Source: Porpolomopsis calyptriformis (taxonomy: Eukaryota; Basidiomycota; Agaricomycetes; Agaricales; Hygrophoraceae). Taken from it: DNA of 64,000 nt. This document shows, piece by piece, positions 45,313 through 56,026 of this stretch. Below the pieces are notes generated by a model. It saw only the letters and a program-made list of their open reading frames with translations. It ran no database searches and was not told the origin of the DNA. The first letter of the stretch is position 1, and every line of letters starts with the position of its first letter. The stretch is from assembly GCA_951640195.1 (NCBI GenBank), contig OX621168.1:930001-994000 (forward strand), written 5' to 3'. The position numbers were made by a program, and so were the translations under genes.

Positions 45313-48300
45313 TTAAATCGCCGCTTGAATGGACTTTTCATAATTCATTAAGACGTCTTTTGCGTGTTTGAGGTTCCATCGTGGTTCCCAGGTGGCTGCC
45401 TCTATCAGGTAGCCTTTCCACTTGATTAGATATTGTTGGTTTCGTTTTCCTGGGGTGTGATTTAAGATACATTCCACTTCATACTCGGGCTCTCCTTCAA
45501 TCACATCTGGAGGTGGTTGGAGATTGTCATCTTCTCCGATCAGGGGGTGGAGATCGAGATTCTCTTCTAGAGCCTTGAGTAGCGAAACGTGAAACACGGG
45601 ATGAATCCTCCATGACAGCGGTAGCTTTAGTCGGTAAGCCACAGGCGATACTTGTTTTAGAATTATAAAAGGTCCGAGCCGGCGGACATCCAGTTTCTTT
45701 GCGGGCCGGCCAGTTTTCAAATTCTTGGCATCAAGCCAGACCCTTTGTCCTTCGTAAAACGTGGGTTCCTTTTGATGTTTTCGATCGGCGTAGAGCTTCA
45801 TTGAGTTAGTGGTCTTTTGGAGAGACTCTTCAGCATTCTCTCTAGCCCTAGTGAGCTGCATGTAAAACTCGTTGGCATCGGGATTTGAGGTTTGGGTTGG
45901 AACTGATAAGGGGGTGTGAGGGTGTCGGCCATATTCAAGCCAGAAGGGGGATTGGTGAGTGGAGGAATGTTCTCGGTTGTTATAAGCGAACTCCGCCGGA
46001 GCTAACCAATCTTTCCAGTCATCTTGCATGAAGTTAGTGTAGAGCTGTACGTACTGCTCTAACTCTTGATTGGTTCGTTCGGTTTGTCCGTCTGTTTGGG
46101 GGTGATAGGTGGTAGAAAGCCCAGAAGTGGTTCCTAGGAGTTCATTCAAGGACGTAGCGAATTTTGATGAGAATTGGGTTCCTCGATCGGTGATGATCTT
46201 CTCTGGCCATCCATGGTGCTTCCAGACATGTTCTTGAAACAGCGCAGCAGTTCCTTTAGCAGACAGGTTTCCAGTTGTTGGGATGAAGTGAGCCCGTTTG
46301 GTGAATCTGTCCACCACAACTAGAATAGCATCAAATCCTTTTGAATTAGGGAGTTCCACGATTAGATCAGCAGTGATCTGTTGCCACAGTTTAGTAGGAG
46401 GGGGTAACGGTTGGAGAAGTCCAGTGGGTTTCTGTGGATAAACCTTGGTCTGTTGACAAGCAAGGCAGGACTTGACGTAATTGGTGATATCTTGTGGGGC
46501 ACCTTCCCATGTATAATTACAGAGGAGCAGTTCCTTCGTCTTCTCAATGCCGGGATGGCCACCAGTGGGTGTGTCGTGGGTCAATCGAATAATTTCTGTG
46601 CGCAAAGATATGTCCTTTGGCACAACTATATAATCTCCAGCATCGCGCACAATGCCATCTACGTGGGTGTATCCGGAAGAGGGATCTTCAATTTTGGCCA
46701 TGATCTTGAGGGGTAGGGGGGAATGAAAACAAAGCTTGGATAAAAAGTTGGGGGACGATAAACTGATAATCGCATTGATGAAAAGCGCATTGATAAAAAG
46801 TTCTTTTGGCAGAAGGACCTTGTCCTCCACCTCCTCATAAGACTCTGGGTAATGATCTGGACGCTTGGAGAGTCCATCAGCCTTATTCTTGATTCTAGGC
46901 TGGTAGCTGATTCTGAACCAAAAGCGAGCTAAAAACTCAGACCATCTAGCCTGGCGTCTGGAGAGCTGATGACTGGTCATGAAGTATTGGAGGGACTGGT
47001 TGTCAGTCTTGATCATAATGGGCTGTCGTGTCCCTTGTAGAAGGTATCTCCATTCATTCAAGGCAGATATGATAGCCAAAAGCTCTTGGTCATGGGTGGG
47101 GTAATTTCATTCAGCTGGGAGGAGGGTCTTGGAGTAGAAGCCAATGGGATGCCAATCTTCTTCGTCATTCTCTTTCTGGGTCAAGACTGCACCCAGTGCA
47201 ACACTAGAAGCATCCGTCTCCAGAAGGTAAGGAAGGTCTGGCTTCAGGGTCCTCAAAACAGGAGCAGAGGTAAGTGCATTCTTGAGGGTATCAAAAGCAC
47301 GTTGTTGCTTAGGAGTCCAAATCCATTCTTGATCCTTTCGTAGGAGCTCATTAAGAGGATGAGCAATCAGGGAGTAATCCTTGATAAACCTCCGCTAAAA
47401 GTTGGCAGTGCCAAGGAAGGATTGGAGATCTCGTTTCTTCTGGGGGATAGGCCAGGTTCTGATCGCCTCAACCTTCTTGGGGTTAATAGCAATGTGGCCT
47501 TTTGAGATCATCATCCCCAGATAAATCACTTCCTTCTTCTCGAACTGGCACTTGACGGGTTTGCAGGACAGTTGATTCTTCTCCATGATCTCTAGAGTTC
47601 GTTCCATCCAATAGGTGAGTTCAGTGAGGTCCTTTCCCATGATCAGGATATCGTCAATATAGATATGGACCTGCTTGGAATCGATAACCTCTTTGAAGAG
47701 AACATCGATCATTCGTTGGAAGGAGGCAGGCGAGTTTCGCATTCCAAAGAATATAACGGTGGGCTCGAACAGCCCTCATCAAGTGTTGAAGGCTCCTTTC
47801 CATTTGTCTCCTTCTTTGATACGAATATTGTTAAAGCCCCATCGGATATCCATGACTGTGAACAGTTCCGCTTCTGATAACTTGGTCTGTTGAATAATCT
47901 CAGAGATGAGAGGTAAGGGATAGGCATCTGGGATTGTGTGAGCATTCAGATAGTGATAGTCTTGGATTGGACGTAGTCCAGCATCTTGTCCTTGGGCATT
48001 AACTTCTTCACCTTTGGCAGCAAAGAAGAACGAGGCAGCTTGTTTGGAGTTTGATCGTCGTATTCGTCCACTTGCAAGTTGTTCCTCCAGGAATTCATTC
48101 AGCTTTCCCTGTTCGTACTCAGTGAGTTTGTACACCTTTCCGATCTTGGGTCTAAAGGTAGGTTCGAGATCAATTGCATAGTCAAATTCTGGTCGTCGTG
48201 GGGGAAGTTCATCAAAGGTGGTCTTCATAAACACCTTCCAGTGCCTCCAGTATTTCTTCGGCACATACTTCTTCATATCTTCCTCCACGGTAGTGGGTCT

Positions 48301-48827
48301 TGCATGGTCTCCCAGTGAGACCAATCTGATAATCTTGGCGTAGGAGTCGCCATTCAATGTAGAGCCTACTCGTGACACTATCACTCCAGCCTGAGAAGTC
48401 TTGGTTGGGGCCACAGTCTGACGTGAAGTCAGTGTTCCAGCCTTCCAGTCAACCAGGGGATTGTTACGTTTGAGCCACGGGTAGCTGAGGATAACCTGTA
48501 TCATATCTCCTAAATTTGTTACTTCCAAATGGGTTCATTCCCTAGGAAAATCTGGCGTCTCCATCCACAGGTCTACAGCATATTCGATGGGACCTCCTCG
48601 GTTGTCTGTCCCATCTGTGTTCCGCACGGGGATTGGTCCTTCCAATCGATAAAAAGGGATATCGCACTCCTGCACGAAATTCCAGTTTATAAAGCATCCA
48701 GAGGCGCCAGAGTCTATCAATGCACTGGCGGCAATTCGTCTACCAGTGTCTGTGGTTTCCAACCAAAGGGGTATGGTTAAAGCTTCTTCACTCGAATCAA
48801 GTGCACCAAGAATTTGGGAAATAGATT
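45313..48827 (-). pseudogene. pol of D-old (PR-RT-RH-IN-chromodomain)
   Basis: One frame throughout. Protease with L-I-D-S-G-A-S near 48715; RT 48120-47400 with the catalytic box Y-I-D-D-I-L-I intact near 47660; TGA at several points (including the pair at the T-Q-R position near 47780) and TAG for Trp near 47395. The last 588 codons (47079-45313) are fully open and cover the RNase H end, the integrase HHCC finger (C-L-A-C near 46475), the DDE core (D near 46360, T-D-R-G near 46190, E near 46065) and the chromodomain (K-W-K-G-Y near 45420). The best-preserved pol in the window. Confidence 0.92.
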
Positions 48828-48832
48828 GCATA

Positions 48833-49191
48833 TGTCAGAGATATATTTTTTCTTTTTCCTTTGCTCATCTATTCCTATTTACATCAGACAGTTTACATCA
48901 ATAGCCGCTTAGCCACCCAAGCTCTGCTTAGTAATAGAAGGTGACCAAGCCATATCTATATTTAGTCTACCATCACTCTCCTTATCTACATGACTCATCC
49001 ATAGTCATTACGACTCACACGTAGTTAGTATGACTCATACTTAGCTAGTATATAAAGCTAGCAGTAGATAGACTTAGGATAAGTCTGTTTCTTTCATTAA
49101 CACCCCAATCAGTAGTCTTCCAACCCTTTAAAACCCTACACCCAGAGCCTGAAGTAAAACCTTGCGATCAACCCTAGACTGCCGTCTAACA
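48833..49191 (+). repeat. 5' LTR of D2 (359 bp)
   Basis: TGTCAGAGAT to GTCTAACA. TGACTCA at 48991, CGACTCA at 49011 and TGACTCA at 49031 (20-bp steps), then TATATAAA at 49049 and AAGTCTGTTTCTT at 49081-49093. Confidence 0.95.
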
Positions 49192-49203
49192 AGAAACAGA
49201 CTT
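49191..49203 (+). promoter_or_regulatory. Predicted self-priming site of D2
   Basis: AAGAAACAGACTT, starting on the last LTR base, is the exact complement of AAGTCTGTTTCTT at 49081-49093, about 30 bp after the TATA box. Its position matches a primer-binding site served by the 5' end of the element's own RNA. Confidence 0.7.
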
Positions 49204-50182
49204 CCTTCTTGCTCACTCCACGCTATACAACCCCTACTCTGTCTGGCCAGTGCTGAAGGTCTTCACCCACGAGATCAATTTCACCACCCAGACATTAACA
49301 TCGATTAGGCTTGCTCTCTCCCCTTGTATTCCCGTCAAGCCCCCCAATATCCAACTGCCACCATTCCACCAATGGTTTTGACTCGTTCATCATCCACTAT
49401 CCCTCACCCTGCTATCCCTCTCTCCCAGGAAGGCTCTCTCCCTCCTGCCCCAGCTCCCATCCTCGACGAGACGGTTGACCCTGCCCAAGAAGAAGAAGAA
49501 CAAGAACAAGAAGAACAAGTGGGTCCCTCTCACTCAAAAGGGAAAGGTCGAGCTGAGGACAATGATGAGGATGAAGAAGAAGATCCACGCGTAGCCTTTG
49601 AGATCATGAAGCAGGATTATCAACAATTGCTGCAGGTCCAACAAGACCAAGCGCAAGTGAGTCATAGAATCGAACAACAACTCCAAGTATTGATGGCCAA
49701 CCTCATAGGCCCCCAACCTGTCCCTGCCCCTCTTGGGCCATTTCCCCAACCCTTCCAAGCACCCCCAGTATTCCCCCAACCTGTCCCTGCCCCTGCCCCT
49801 GTCCCTGCCCCTGCCCCTGCCCCCGCCAAGATCAAAATGAACCCTCCTGACGAATTCTCTGGTGATCCCACCAAGCTTTGCAATTTCCTGCGTCAAGTGA
49901 AGCTGAACCATTTGGGACGACCAGGAATCTCAGAGGCTGACAAGATTATCTATGCCTTGTCGTTTATGATCGGAGGAAATGCAGAACCATGGGCTGAGCG
50001 TCAAGTAGACGCTTACACAACGTTGAACTGGGTTGGTGCCGATTGGGCTGTCTTTGAACAAGCCCTTACCTGAGACTTTGGAGACTTGGACCCCAAGTCA
50101 ACTGCTCAACTGAAGATCAAGGACGTCAAGCAGTTCAACAAGAGTGCAGAGGAGTATAACATCAATTTCAATTGATGGGCCC

Positions 50183-50385
50183 TGTCACGGATCTGAAATT
50201 CGAGACATGAGATCGAGCGCGCTGAGGCCGTCTCTCATGAACGTCGAGCAGATTCTAGCCGGTCACGTGTAATATGGTATATATACTGGGAACAACCGAA
50301 CTGGGTAAGTCCAGTTCTGCGACGTTTTGGCTCAGTGGTTTGAGCCGTTGCCAAGATGCGCATGTTCCCAGTGCAATTCTTAACA
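50183..50385 (+). repeat. LTR-like family G insertion in D2 gag (203 bp)
   Basis: TGTCACGGAT to TTCTTAACA, flanked by GGCCC (50178-50182) and GGCCT (50386-50390). It contains a TATATATAC box near 50279. It is identical in place to 56701-56903 in D-old gag, so it entered a common parent. Excising it with one duplication restores gag. Confidence 0.82.
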
Positions 50386-50990
50386 GGCCTATGATACTGG
50401 ATACGGACAAGAAGCTTCGACAACTTTATATAAAGATGGACTCAACCCCTCGCTTTTGCGACAGATCTACCTCTCAGATCGTCAACCCACCACCCTCTTT
50501 GAATGGCAGTCTCGTGCTGCTGAACTTGACAGACGACATCGAGAATTTCTGGCTAGAACATCTTCTAAGCCCCAGACTCACAACACTCGCATCACCAACA
50601 CCCCCTACCGACAAGGACCACCTGCTGGTCCCTCCACCTATTCCAACCCTGCTGCCCCCAGAATCAAACAAGAAGAAAAGCCTGCTTCACTAGGAGGAAT
50701 TCCCAAAGGAGCATGTTTCAACTGTGGACGATTTGGCCACTTTGCCAGTTCTTGTCCCAATGCTCCTAGGACGAGTACTTCTGGTTCTGGAAGCCGCCCC
50801 TTTACCCCAGCAGCTAGAGGTCGTGGAGGAAAGAAACCTGGTTGAGGAAGAAACGTTCGAGTTCTAGAGACCTCAGCCTCGATTGAGGAGGTCAACTCCA
50901 ATGAAGATTCTCGTCAAGACTTCGAGAAGTGTGGTATCGTCAACTGGGAGCCTAAGAGGAAAGAAGAGCTGAAGAGAGCTTTGGAGAAAC

Positions 50991-53900
50991 AGGGTTTTTG
51001 AACAGTCCAGACAATAGCTCGTGCGTTGCGGACTCCTTTTCTATGTGTACCACTACCCCTATGCAATCTATTTCCCAAATTCTTGGTGCACTTGATTCGA
51101 GTGAAGAAGCTTTAACCATACCCCTTTGGTTGGAAACCACAGACACTGGTAGATGAATTGCCGCCAGTGCATTGATAGACTCTGGCGCCTCTGGATGCTT
51201 TATAAACTGGAATTTCGTGCAGGAGCGCGATATCCCTTTTTATCAATTGGAAGGACCAATGGCCGTGCGGAACGCAGATGGGACAGACAACCGAGGAGGT
51301 CCCATCGAATATGCTGTAGACCTGTGGATGGAGACGCCAGATTTTCCTAGGGAACGAACCCATTTGGAAGTGACAAATTTAGGAGATATGATACAGGTTA
51401 TCCTCGGCTACCTGTGGCTCAAAACGTAACGATCCCCTGGTTGACTGGAAGGCTGGAACACTGACTTCACGTCAGACTGTGGCCCCAACCAAGACTTCTC
51501 AGGCTGGAGTGATAGTGTCACGAGTAGGCTCTATGTTGAATGGCGACTCCTACGCCAAGATTATCAGATTGGTCTCACTGGGAGACCATGCAAGACCCAC
51601 TACCGTGGAGGAAGATATGAAGAAGTATGTGCCGAAAAAATACTGGAGGCACTGGAAGGTGTTTATGAAGACCACCTTTGATGAACTTCCCCCACGACGA
51701 CCAGAATTTGACTATGCAATCGATCTCGAACCTACCTTTAGGCCCAAGATTGGAAAGGTGTACAAACTCACTGAGTATGAACAGGGAAAGCTGAATGAAT
51801 TCCTGGAGGAACAACTTGCAAGTGGATGAATACGACGATCAAACTCCAAACAAGCTGCCTCGTTCTTCTTTGCTGCCAAAGGTGAAGAAGTTAATGCCCA
51901 AGGACAAGATGCTGGACTACGTCCAATCCAAGACTATCGCTATCTGAATGCTCACACAATCCCAGACGCCTATCCCTTACCTCTCATCTCTGAGATTATT
52001 CAACAGACCAAGTTATCAGAAGCGGAACTGTTCACAGTCATGGATATCCGATGGGGCTTTAACAATATTCGTATCAAAGAAGGAGACAAATGGAAAGGAG
52101 CCTTCAACACTCAACGAGGGCTGTTCGAGCCCACCATTATATTCTTTGGAATGCGAAACTCGCCTGCCTCCTTTCAACGAATGATCGATGTTCTCTTCAA
52201 AGAGGTTATCGATTCCAAGCAGGTCCATATCTATATTGACGATATCCTGATCATGGGAAAGGACCTTACTGAACTCACCTATTGGACAGAACGAACTCTA
52301 GAGATCATGGAGAAGAATCAATTGTCCTGCAAACCTGTCAAGTGCCAGTTTGAGAAAAAGGAAGTGATTTATCTGGGAATGATGATCTCTAAAGGCCACA
52401 TTGCTATTAACCCTAAGAAGGTTGAGGCAATCAGAACCTGGCCTATCCCCCAGAAGAAATGAGATCTCCAATCCTTCCTTGGCACTGCCAACTTTTGGCG
52501 AAGGTTTATCAAGGATTACTCCCTGATTGCTCATCCTCTTAATGAGCTCCTATGAAAGGATCAAGAATGGATTTGGACTCCTAGGCAACAACGTGCTTTT
52601 GATACCCTCAAGAATGCGCTTACCTCTGCTCCTGTTTTGAGAACCCCGAAGCCAGACCTTCCTTACCTTCTGGAGACGGATGCCTCTGGTGTTGCACTGG
52701 GTGCAGTCTTGACCCAGAAAGAGAATGACAAAGAGGATTGGCATCCCATTGGTTTCTACTCCAAGACCCTCCTCCCAGCTGAATGAAATTACCCCACCCA
52801 TGACCAAGAGCTTTTAGCCATCATATCTGCCTTGAATGAATGGAGATACCTCCTGCAAGGGACACGGCAACCCATTATGATCAAAACTGACAACTAGTCC
52901 CTCTAATACTTCATGACCAGTCATCAGCTCTCCAGATGCCAGGCTAGATGGTCTGAGTTTTTAGCTCGCTTTTGGTTCAGAATTAGCTACCAGCCTAGAA
53001 TCAAGAATAAGGCTGATGGACTCTCCAAGCGTCCAGATCATTACCCAGAGTCTTATGAGGAGGTGGAGGACAAGGTCCTTCTGCCAAAAGAACTTTTTGT
53101 CAATGCGCTTTTCATCAATGCGATTATCAGTTTATCGTCCCCCAACTTTTTATCCAAGCTTTGTTTTCATTCCCCCCTACCTCTCGAGATCATGGCCAAA
53201 ATTGAAGATCCCTCTTCCGGATACACCCACGTAGATGGCATTGTGCGCGATGCTGGAGATTGTATAGTTGTGCCAAAGGACGTATCTTTGCGCACAGAAA
53301 TTATTCGATTGACCCACGACACACCCACTGGTGGTCATCCCGGCATTGAGAAGACGAAGGAACTGCTCCTCCGTAATTATACATGGGAAGGTGCCCCACA
53401 AGATATCACCAATTACGTGAAGTCCTGCCTTGCTTGTCAACAGACCAAGGTTTACCCACAGAAACCCACTGGACTTCTCCAACCGTTACCCCCTCCTACT
53501 AAACCGTGGCAACAGATCACTGCTGATCTAATCGTGGAACTCCCCAATTCAAAAGGATTTGACGCTATTCTAGTTGTGGTGGACAGATTCACCAAACGGG
53601 CTCACTTCATCCCAACAACCGGAAACCTGTCTGCTAAAGGAACTGCTGCGCTATTTCAAGAACATGTCTGGAAGCACCATGGATGGCCAGAGAAGATCAT
53701 TACTGATCGAGGAACCCAATTCTCATCGAAGTTTGCTACATCATTGAATGAACTCCTAGGAACCACTTCTGGGCTTTCTACCGCCTATCACCCCCAAACA
53801 GATGGACAAACCGAATGAACCAATCAAGAGTTAGAGCAGTACGTATGGCTCTACACTAACTTCATGCAAGACGATTGGAAAGATTGGTTAGCTCCAGCAG

Positions 53901-54582
53901 AGTTCACTTATAACAACCGAGAACATTCCTCCACTCACCAATCCCCCTTCTGGCTTGAATATGGCTGACACCCTCACACCCCCTTATCAGTTCCAACCCA
54001 AACCTCAAATCCCGATGCCAACGAGTTTTACGTGCAGCTTACTAGAGCTAGAGAGAATGCTGAAGAGTCTCTTCAAAAGACCGCTAACTCAATGAAGCTC
54101 TATGCCAATCGAAAACGTCAAAAGGAACCCACGTTTTACAAAGGACAAAGGGTCTGGCTTGATGCCAAGAATTTGAAAACTGGCCGGCCCATAAAGAAAC
54201 TGGATGTCCGCCGGCTCGGACCTTTTATAATTCTAAAACAAGTATTGCCTGTGGCTTACCGACTAAAGCTACCGCTGTCATGGAGGATTCATCCTGTGTT
54301 TCACGTTTCGCTACTCAAGGCTCTAGAAGAGAATCTCGATCTCCACCCCCCGATCAGAGAAGATGACAATCTCCGACCACCTCCAGATGTGATCGAAGGA
54401 GAGCCCGAGTATGAAGTGGAACGTATCTTAAATCACACCCCAGGAAAACGAAACTGACAATATCTAATCAAGTGGAAAGGCTACCCGATAGAGGCAGCCA
54501 CCTGGGAACCATGATGGAACCTCAAGCACGCAAAAGACGTCTTAATGAATTATGAAAAGTCTATTCAAGCGGCGATTTAACT
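50991..54582 (+). pseudogene. pol of D2 (PR-RT-RH-IN-chromodomain)
   Basis: Entered in the -1 frame from gag. Protease L-I-D-S-G-A-S near 51175. One extra A near 51423 (absent from D-old) shifts the frame; from there on it is a single frame. RT 51830-52500 with Y-I-D-D-I-L-I near 52235; RNase H 52670-52980; integrase finger and core 53300-53830; chromodomain near 54470-54560. About ten TGA (for example 51153, 51827, 52460, 52784, 53816) plus one TAG and one TAA at T-D-N-x-S-L-x-Y near 52897, where D-old has Gln codons. The end matches S-I-Q-A-A-I of D-old. Confidence 0.92.
50992..50998 (+). promoter_or_regulatory. Predicted -1 frameshift site, gag to pol (D2)
   Basis: G GGT TTT followed by the gag stop TGA (50999-51001). 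The -1 frame is open from here into protease. The same site occurs in D-old (plus-strand AAAACCC at 56088-56094) and in A1. Confidence 0.65.
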
Positions 54583-54693
54583 CTCTTTTACGAATACTAC
54601 CGACATCACGATCGTTGAATCTCCTTTTCTCCTTTTCAATCTCCAACAATTATAAGGACTTCCCCTTTCCAACAATCATCAAAAGAAGCACGA

Positions 54694-55387
54694 AATGCCC
54701 CATGAAGTTCGTTACGCCCGCAAGTCGACTGGGAGGCGTCCACCCCGAGGGAACCCCACCGCTTCTACCTCCAACCTCCCCCCCGATTCTTCTTCCTCCT
54801 CTTCCTCGTCCGACAGTGTCTTGGTTACCTGACGGTTCAAGAAGCCGAAGCGACGTACCGATACTATCGACAAGCCAGGACGAAACCGTAACTATCGAGG
54901 GCTCCCCTTTGCCAAGGTCGAGCACCTATCTGGGTGTCCCGAAACCTACATCCCATTTATTTCTGGAGCACGTCGATGCGAACTTAACTACGACCGTCAC
55001 TGGTACACGTTTGACAAGGACAGCGACTTTGACGACAAGAAGAATCAACTTGAAGATTGGCTGGAGGCGTACCAAGTTGGGCGCCAACTTTTGATGGTTA
55101 TACCAGACTAGGACGAATCCGACGTCACCACCCCCACTATCCCTGAAGACCCCATCTCGCACCGCATCCATCGCGTCGCCGACCGACTCTATGCTGCCCG
55201 AAACGGGTACCGCTCGATGATGGATGCCAAGTACGAAAGGATCCTTGACCTGGAGGAGAATGCTGTGATGTGTAGGGAGCTGGCTGAAACTTGGTTGCGA
55301 CGTGCCCGGGAGTTGGATGGCCGTTACCACTGGTTTGACCCAGATGGACACCTGCTTCAACCCCCAGTTTATGATGGCGCGACCTAG
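54694..55387 (+). pseudogene. Family-D 3' accessory ORF (D2 copy)
   Basis: ATG 54694, Arg-rich start, serine run, a TGA at V-T-stop-R-F near 54829 (Arg in D-old), then the same C-P-E-T-Y and W-Y-T-F-D blocks to TAG near 55109. The frame is open for another ~90 codons: R-V-A-D-R-L-Y, a long charged helix, and H-W-F-D-P-D-G-H near 55330. It then meets another TAG near 55384, also shared with D-old. It is about 580 bp upstream of the 3' LTR end of the internal region. Function unknown. Confidence 0.55.
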
Positions 55388-55389
55388 GG

Positions 55390-55666
55390 ACCGGATGCTG
55401 TTTCTGAACAAACAGTATTCCTTACGCCTCCCTTCTGGATGTGTGGTTAGAGAAGGTGATATCTACTGGAGAGTTGAGGAAAAGTATACCTAGTGGATAG
55501 TCTTTGATCCGACAACTATCCACTCATCCCTCCTCTTCATCGCTCACCCATCTCATCACCCCTCTACCCACCTCTACCATCCCTTTACACCTCCCCTTGA
55601 CACCCTTCCTTCGCTTCGAAGGGTCTCCTCAAAATTTGGGACGAATTTCCTTTTTGTGGAGGTGAA
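55390..55666 (+). other. D2 3' untranslated region
   Basis: Pyrimidine-rich, no ORF, ending in CTTTTTGTGGAGGTGAA directly before the 3' LTR. The same tract lies next to the D-old 3' LTR; it may contain the plus-strand primer. Confidence 0.6.
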
Positions 55667-56021
55667 TGTCAGAGATATATTTTTTCTTTTTCCTTTGCTC
55701 GTCTATTCCTATTTACATCAGACAGTTTACATCAATAGCTGCTTAGCCACCCAAGCTCTGCTTAGTAATAGAAGGTGACCAAGCCATATCTATATTTAGT
55801 CTACCATCACTCTCCTTATCTACATGACTCATCCATAGTCGTTATGACTCACACGTAGTCAGTATGACTCATACTTAGCTAGTATATAAAGCTAGCAGTA
55901 GACTTAGGATAAGTCTGTTTCTTTCGTTAACACCCCAATCAGTAGTCTTCCAACCCTTTAAAACCCTACACCCAGAGCCTGAAGTAAAACCTTGCGATCA
56001 ACCCTAGACTGCCGTTTAACA
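55667..56021 (+). repeat. 3' LTR of D2 (355 bp)
   Basis: TGTCAGAGAT to GTTTAACA; lacks a 4-bp GATA present in the 5' LTR. Confidence 0.95.
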
Positions 56022-56026
56022 GCATA

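Larger units (their letters stand above)
49373..51001 (+). pseudogene. gag of D2 (contains a 203-bp LTR G insertion)
   Basis: ATG 49373 begins a Pro/Ser/Glu-rich region with a Q/E-rich coiled-coil-like stretch (49580-49690) and a Pro-Ala-Pro repeat near 49780-49830. The capsid domain follows (D-E-F-S-G-D near 49850; W-V-G-A-D-W near 50030). At 50183-50385 a 203-bp TG...CA segment interrupts it, and the frame resumes at A-Y-D-T-G-Y-G. The zinc knuckle C-F-N-C-G-R-F-G-H-F-A-S-S-C lies near 50715-50760. TGA stops are at 50071, 50174 and about 50842, and the frame ends E-K-Q-G-F-stop at 50999-51001. Slip site GGGTTTT at 50992-50998. Confidence 0.88.
48833..56021 (+). mobile_element. Ty3 chromovirus D2, nested in D-old
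   Basis: LTRs 48833-49191 and 55667-56021 with a perfect TSD GCATA (48828-48832 and 56022-56026), 7,189 bp. It is the same family as its target but in opposite orientation, and it lies at the start of D-old pol. LTRs differ at about seven bases (five CpG) plus a 4-bp deletion. Confidence 0.95.

Noticed and set aside
50330..50385. tRNA or SINE in the family-G segment (TGGCTCAGTGG looks like an A box)
   Set aside because: No matching B box at the right spacing and no cloverleaf could be drawn; TG...CA ends and TATA fit an LTR better.
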